A stretch of 64,000 nucleotides of DNA, taken from contig MU130379.1 of NCBI GenBank assembly GCA_015039465.1, positions 688,743-752,742 on the forward strand. The letters are read 5' to 3'. The stretch comes from Phlegmacium glaucopus. Taxonomy: Eukaryota > Basidiomycota > Agaricomycetes > Agaricales > Cortinariaceae. Shown piece after piece: positions 60,952-64,000 of the stretch. Within the stretch, counting starts at the first letter, position 1. Every line of letters begins with the position of its first letter. The position numbers and the translations under genes were made by a program. Under the pieces are notes generated by a model. That model was not told the DNA's origin, did not search any database, and saw nothing but the letters and a program-made list of their open reading frames with translations.

Positions 60952-61821
60952 TGATAGGATCCATATAGCCTCTAGGTTCGTAAACAGGTTATTTTTGAGG
61001 TTTGACAACTTCGCAGACACTCGCGGGTACCAGTTTCGTTCGCACCTTCATTCGCGGTTCTCGCACATCCTTTGCACCTCGCACAACATACTATAATCCC
61101 GCATAACCTTCGCACATCACTCCTACGACCTTTGTAACTATCCAACGCACCCTTGGTCCTCTTCGCACTTCATACTTCAACATATCTTCAGCATTCTCTA
61201 ATCAATACTGGACTTAACCATTTCTTTCCTTCACAACCACATCTTCACACAGCTTCTCTTTAATCTCGCGGTCTTTCACGGCTCTCATACACATCCCTTT
61301 CACTGGTTTGATCATGGTCCGTGCCGTTTTCAACTTACTTTCTTTTAACTTTCTATATATATTATTATTTTATCATCTCCTTCGAAACAGGAGGTCATTC
61401 AACTGACCTCCTTACTCATCACTTCCATTATTATTCTATCTCCTATTTCTTTGTTACCAAACTACTGGGCCCATGTGACTTCACATTAGCTCAATTTTTA
61501 CATTACTGTTTCGCATATCCGCACCTTGCTAGCTTGTTGCCCTTGTATTAAGTACCTGTAGCAAGTAGGAGAAAAGGTGAACAGGAGACGGCCAGAGTTT
61601 TGATCCCACAAACTTTGCAGCAACGTTCTAAGTCAATAGTCTCATCCTTCAAGCTACTTCGTAAACCGCATTATCATTCGCGAACTTCGCTATCCTCACG
61701 GTCTACTCTTCTTGCATATTTCAATACCGCGGACTTCTCTTTAAATTCTATCGAGGAAATCTACATTAACCCCTCTGAACTATGTTACTACTTGCGGTCT
61801 GATCTCACTGCAGGTACATCA
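60952..61821 (+). mobile_element. 5' LTR of Gypsy-4
   Basis: This 870-bp element has ends TGATAGGATCC and GGTACATCA, matching the solo LTRs at 19761-20479 and 54249-55129. Unlike those, its right side is followed by a primer-binding site and gag, so it is a 5' LTR. The left flank is CCGT; the other LTR lies beyond the window. A hairpin AGGAGGTCA/TGACCTCCT is at 61389-61412. Confidence 0.88.
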
Positions 61822-61824
61822 AAT

Positions 61825-61841
61825 TGGAGCCCACCGCGAGG
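61825..61841 (+). promoter_or_regulatory. Primer-binding site of Gypsy-4
   Basis: TGGAGCCCACCGCGAGG begins 3 nt after the LTR end. A start of TGG complementary to a tRNA CCA tail and 17-nt length are standard for minus-strand priming. The tRNA cannot be named without a tRNA list. Confidence 0.65.
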
Positions 61842-63749
61842 GGTTCTTGTTCATTTTTCCTCGAAAATTCCAGTCTCTACTCGTCTTACGAAGCGGTCAC
61901 CGGAAGCTCAACTGGTTACTACAATTTCTTCACCAGAAATTACCCCAAAGGACGGGTTCGCTTCGCATCCAATAGGTGAACCCACGGAATTTGAGTTAAC
62001 CCAATCGTTCTTGGACGAGCCTATTCCAACAACTGCTTTATTGGTCGATCCTACTATATCATCAGAGCCGTTTACACCTATAGCGGTTGTTTCGCCAAGT
62101 CCAGTTACACCTGATAAACCAATCGCTGAATTCCCAGTCGAATGACCAATTTCAGACTCTTCCACCCCGATACAAGTCCCTGCAGCTTCGTTCATTTATC
62201 CCACAAATATATCGGACTTGTCGTTTATGAAATCACCACCCAACGACTACATGTACCAAACTCGAGTAGACGCGAACGCATCCGCAGAGGCTGGAGACTC
62301 GCAGCATGCTTCTCGTCGAAACAACGATCTATATTTGCCACTCCCAGGCGAATCTACAGCACCATTCTTTGATAAAACGAAGCCTCGCGAGTTGTCTTGC
62401 TTTTTCGAATATTTGGAGCGATTGTATGCTAAGTTTGGAGTGAGAGATGAGAGGAGGAAGAAGGAGTGTATGGTGGGGTATACAGATTGGGAGACGGAAG
62501 GCTTTTGGAAAGCGTTCGAGGAGTTTGGAGATCCCACAGCCACGTATAACAACCTTAAGGCTGCCGTAATATGCATGTATCCTGGCAGTAACGACAGCGA
62601 CCTCTACACTGTCCGCGACATGGATTTCCTAATTGGTAGAGGCAGCGTCTTGGGATAATGACTAGGGATGAGTTGGCGGACTTCCATACGAAGTATATCA
62701 TATTGACGCAGTGGCTTATCAGTAAAGGCTATATTGGCAAGCACAAACAACAGCGCGGATATATGCGGGCTATACCACATGTCCTGATTCCTGCGGTAAC
62801 CACCAGACTTCAGATCGCTCATCCGCACCACAATCCTTTGTTACCCTACGGAGTGGGGGAGATCTTCGAAGCTACACAGTTCGCGTTACAAAGTTCCTCG
62901 AATTTCTTACCGGCATATTTCGCGCAACAGCAACCGTCCCAGCCAGCACAGCAACGAATTTCTACCAAACGTACCCCGGTTTCACAGCCGGCAGGTCCCG
63001 CGGAAGGGGGAGAACTTGGCACATTATTCGCGGTCTGTTGTCAACGATGAGGTCAGGAGGTGGAGGATATTCAGGAGGCGGCGGATATTCAGGAGGTGGA
63101 GGATATTCAGGAGGCGGAGGATACCCAGGAGGGCCAAGGAGGCAGTTGAGATGTTTGTTTGACGGGTTGGAACATTTGATAAGGGATTGCGAAGCAGTGG
63201 AGGAGTATCTTAAGCAGGGTAAAGTGGTGAGGTTAGCGGATGGAAAGATAGGGTTACCGGGAGGAGAGTGGATACCACAGGCGCTTCCAGGAGCAAATTT
63301 AAAAGAGAAGGTTGACGAGTGGCACAGGAGGAACCCTAACGCGATTGCAGCCAAATCGTTCGTACAAACAATCGACATGTGTATCATGAACGAGAGCAAG
63401 CCAGACATTACCCAAATTCACTCCGTATATCATTTGACAGCAGAGGAACGTATCGCGAGCTTGCAGGCAGAAATATTCGTGTTACAGCAGAAGGGGAGGG
63501 GAGTTCAGATGAGAGGGCAGAGAGCGAGGGATGGAGAAGAAAGAGAGAGGGAAGAGGGGGTTAGACCGAGAGTCAACACATTCCGCGCGCCGGTTGGCAC
63601 AAACAAGCCAACAATGGTAGAACACCCATTCGCGAAGGCTAAGGATGCTGCATACGCCCCACCAGTCAACCGAGTCATTGGGCAACAACAGAAGTTCAAT
63701 GCTCCAGCTCCAGTACGCAGGAACGACCCATCTTACCGTACCTACCCAC
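61842..63749 (+). pseudogene. Gypsy-4 gag (frames broken, 3' end cut by a TIR element)
   Basis: The leader part reads TRLTKRSPEAQLVTTISSPE (to the stop at 62145). The gag core follows in the 62218 frame: FFDKTKPRELSCFFEYLERL, then ECMVGYTDWETEGFWKAFEE. It continues in the 62658 frame (LADFHTKYIILTQWLISKGY; GEIFEATQFALQSSSNFLPA) and the 63038 frame with a Gly/Tyr-rich repeat. A degenerate knuckle CLFDGLEHLIRDC has lost its second Cys, and GGEWIPQALPGANLKEKVDE follows. Frame changes near 62,655 and 63,030 are mutations or unrecognised signals. Homologous gag should precede the Gypsy-1 type protease, which supports one lineage. Confidence 0.78.
63055..63135 (+). repeat. Gly-rich tandem repeat in Gypsy-4 gag
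   Basis: An 18-bp unit GGAGGCGGAGGATATTCA, encoding GGGGYS, is repeated four times, the last reading YPGG. It may act as a flexible RNA-binding linker. Confidence 0.75.
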
Positions 63750-64000
63750 GAGGTCTTTACTCTCCCCCACACATTCCGAGCGGTTCCGAGTGACTCCGAG
63801 CGGTTCTGAGCAGATTCTGCTCGGAATCTGGTCGGAGTCACTCGGAGTCGCTCGGAACCGCTCGGAATGGATTTTTTGGTGAGAGCCAGCCAATTTTCCA
63901 CTTTACTCGGACTCATTCCGACCAAACTCCGAGCAGTTCCGAGCAGAACCACTTGGAATGGCTCGGATCCCGGGCCTAGCAGTACCGAGCCATACCGAGC
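63750..64000. mobile_element. TIR-family element inside Gypsy-4 gag (left end only)
   Basis: It begins GAGGTCTTTACTCTCCCCCA and is followed by a private array of TCCGAGCGGTTCCGAG words and their inverted forms up to the window end. The left flank is CTACCCAC (63742-63749), which predicts the 8-bp duplication at its unseen right end. It interrupts the gag frame after YRTYP. Confidence 0.8.

Noticed and set aside
62962..63408. Minus-strand frame with YPPPPE repeats
   Set aside because: Antisense of the GGGGYS repeat in gag. No other support.

Overview
This is a window of a filamentous-fungal nuclear genome, most likely a basidiomycete of the Agaricomycetes. The basis is many 45-80 nt GT-AG introns, a class I hydrophobin, and typical mushroom retroelements, namely Ty3/gypsy pol with a DPG-type protease, a Tad-like LINE and a tyrosine-recombinase family. 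No identification was run against a database, so the species is not named.

Layout. Positions 1-13,500 are ordinary gene space. They hold the 3' end of a mitochondrial Lon protease gene, a two-exon hypothetical gene, a four-exon class I hydrophobin, an 11-exon CDC48/p97 AAA ATPase and a 14-exon DGAT2-type acyltransferase, all on the + strand. Two small inverted-repeat elements lie between them (632-1812 and 3463-3879). These genes are independent housekeeping, cell-wall and lipid genes; nothing suggests they form a cluster.

Positions 14,100-64,000 are almost entirely nested transposable elements. In order they are: a solo LTR (14117-14702); a LINE (about 15,450-23,950) cut by two LTR-like insertions; a solo LTR (24092-24518, TSD GGCCC); an 8.2 kb element (24646-32835) with terminal inverted repeats and an 8-bp TSD, carrying a SAP-like gene and a Crypton-type tyrosine-recombinase gene in convergent orientation; Gypsy-1 (33,010-about 42,550, 5'-truncated); a hAT-like MITE (42908-43450); an antisense hypothetical gene split by a 1.4 kb LTR-like repeat (43,640-46,990); a foldback element with tRNA-like units (47098-48582); Gypsy-2 (48,575-about 58,925); Gypsy-3 (53246-58504) inside the LTR of Gypsy-2 and itself holding a solo LTR; an antisense repeat-rich gene (59,365-60,951); and the 5' part of Gypsy-4 (60952 to past the window end).

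The most unusual signal is a family of at least five elements sharing a 20-nt terminal repeat close to GAGGTCTTTACACTCCCCCA. Three have 8-bp target duplications that can be read directly. Each copy carries its own private array of short palindromic motifs just inside the ends, and they range from 0.42 to 8.2 kb. A second theme is antisense spliced genes located between pol and the 3' LTR in three separate retrotransposons. In several places, removing an inserted element and one copy of its TSD rejoins the host reading frame exactly, which fixes the insertion boundaries without any database.
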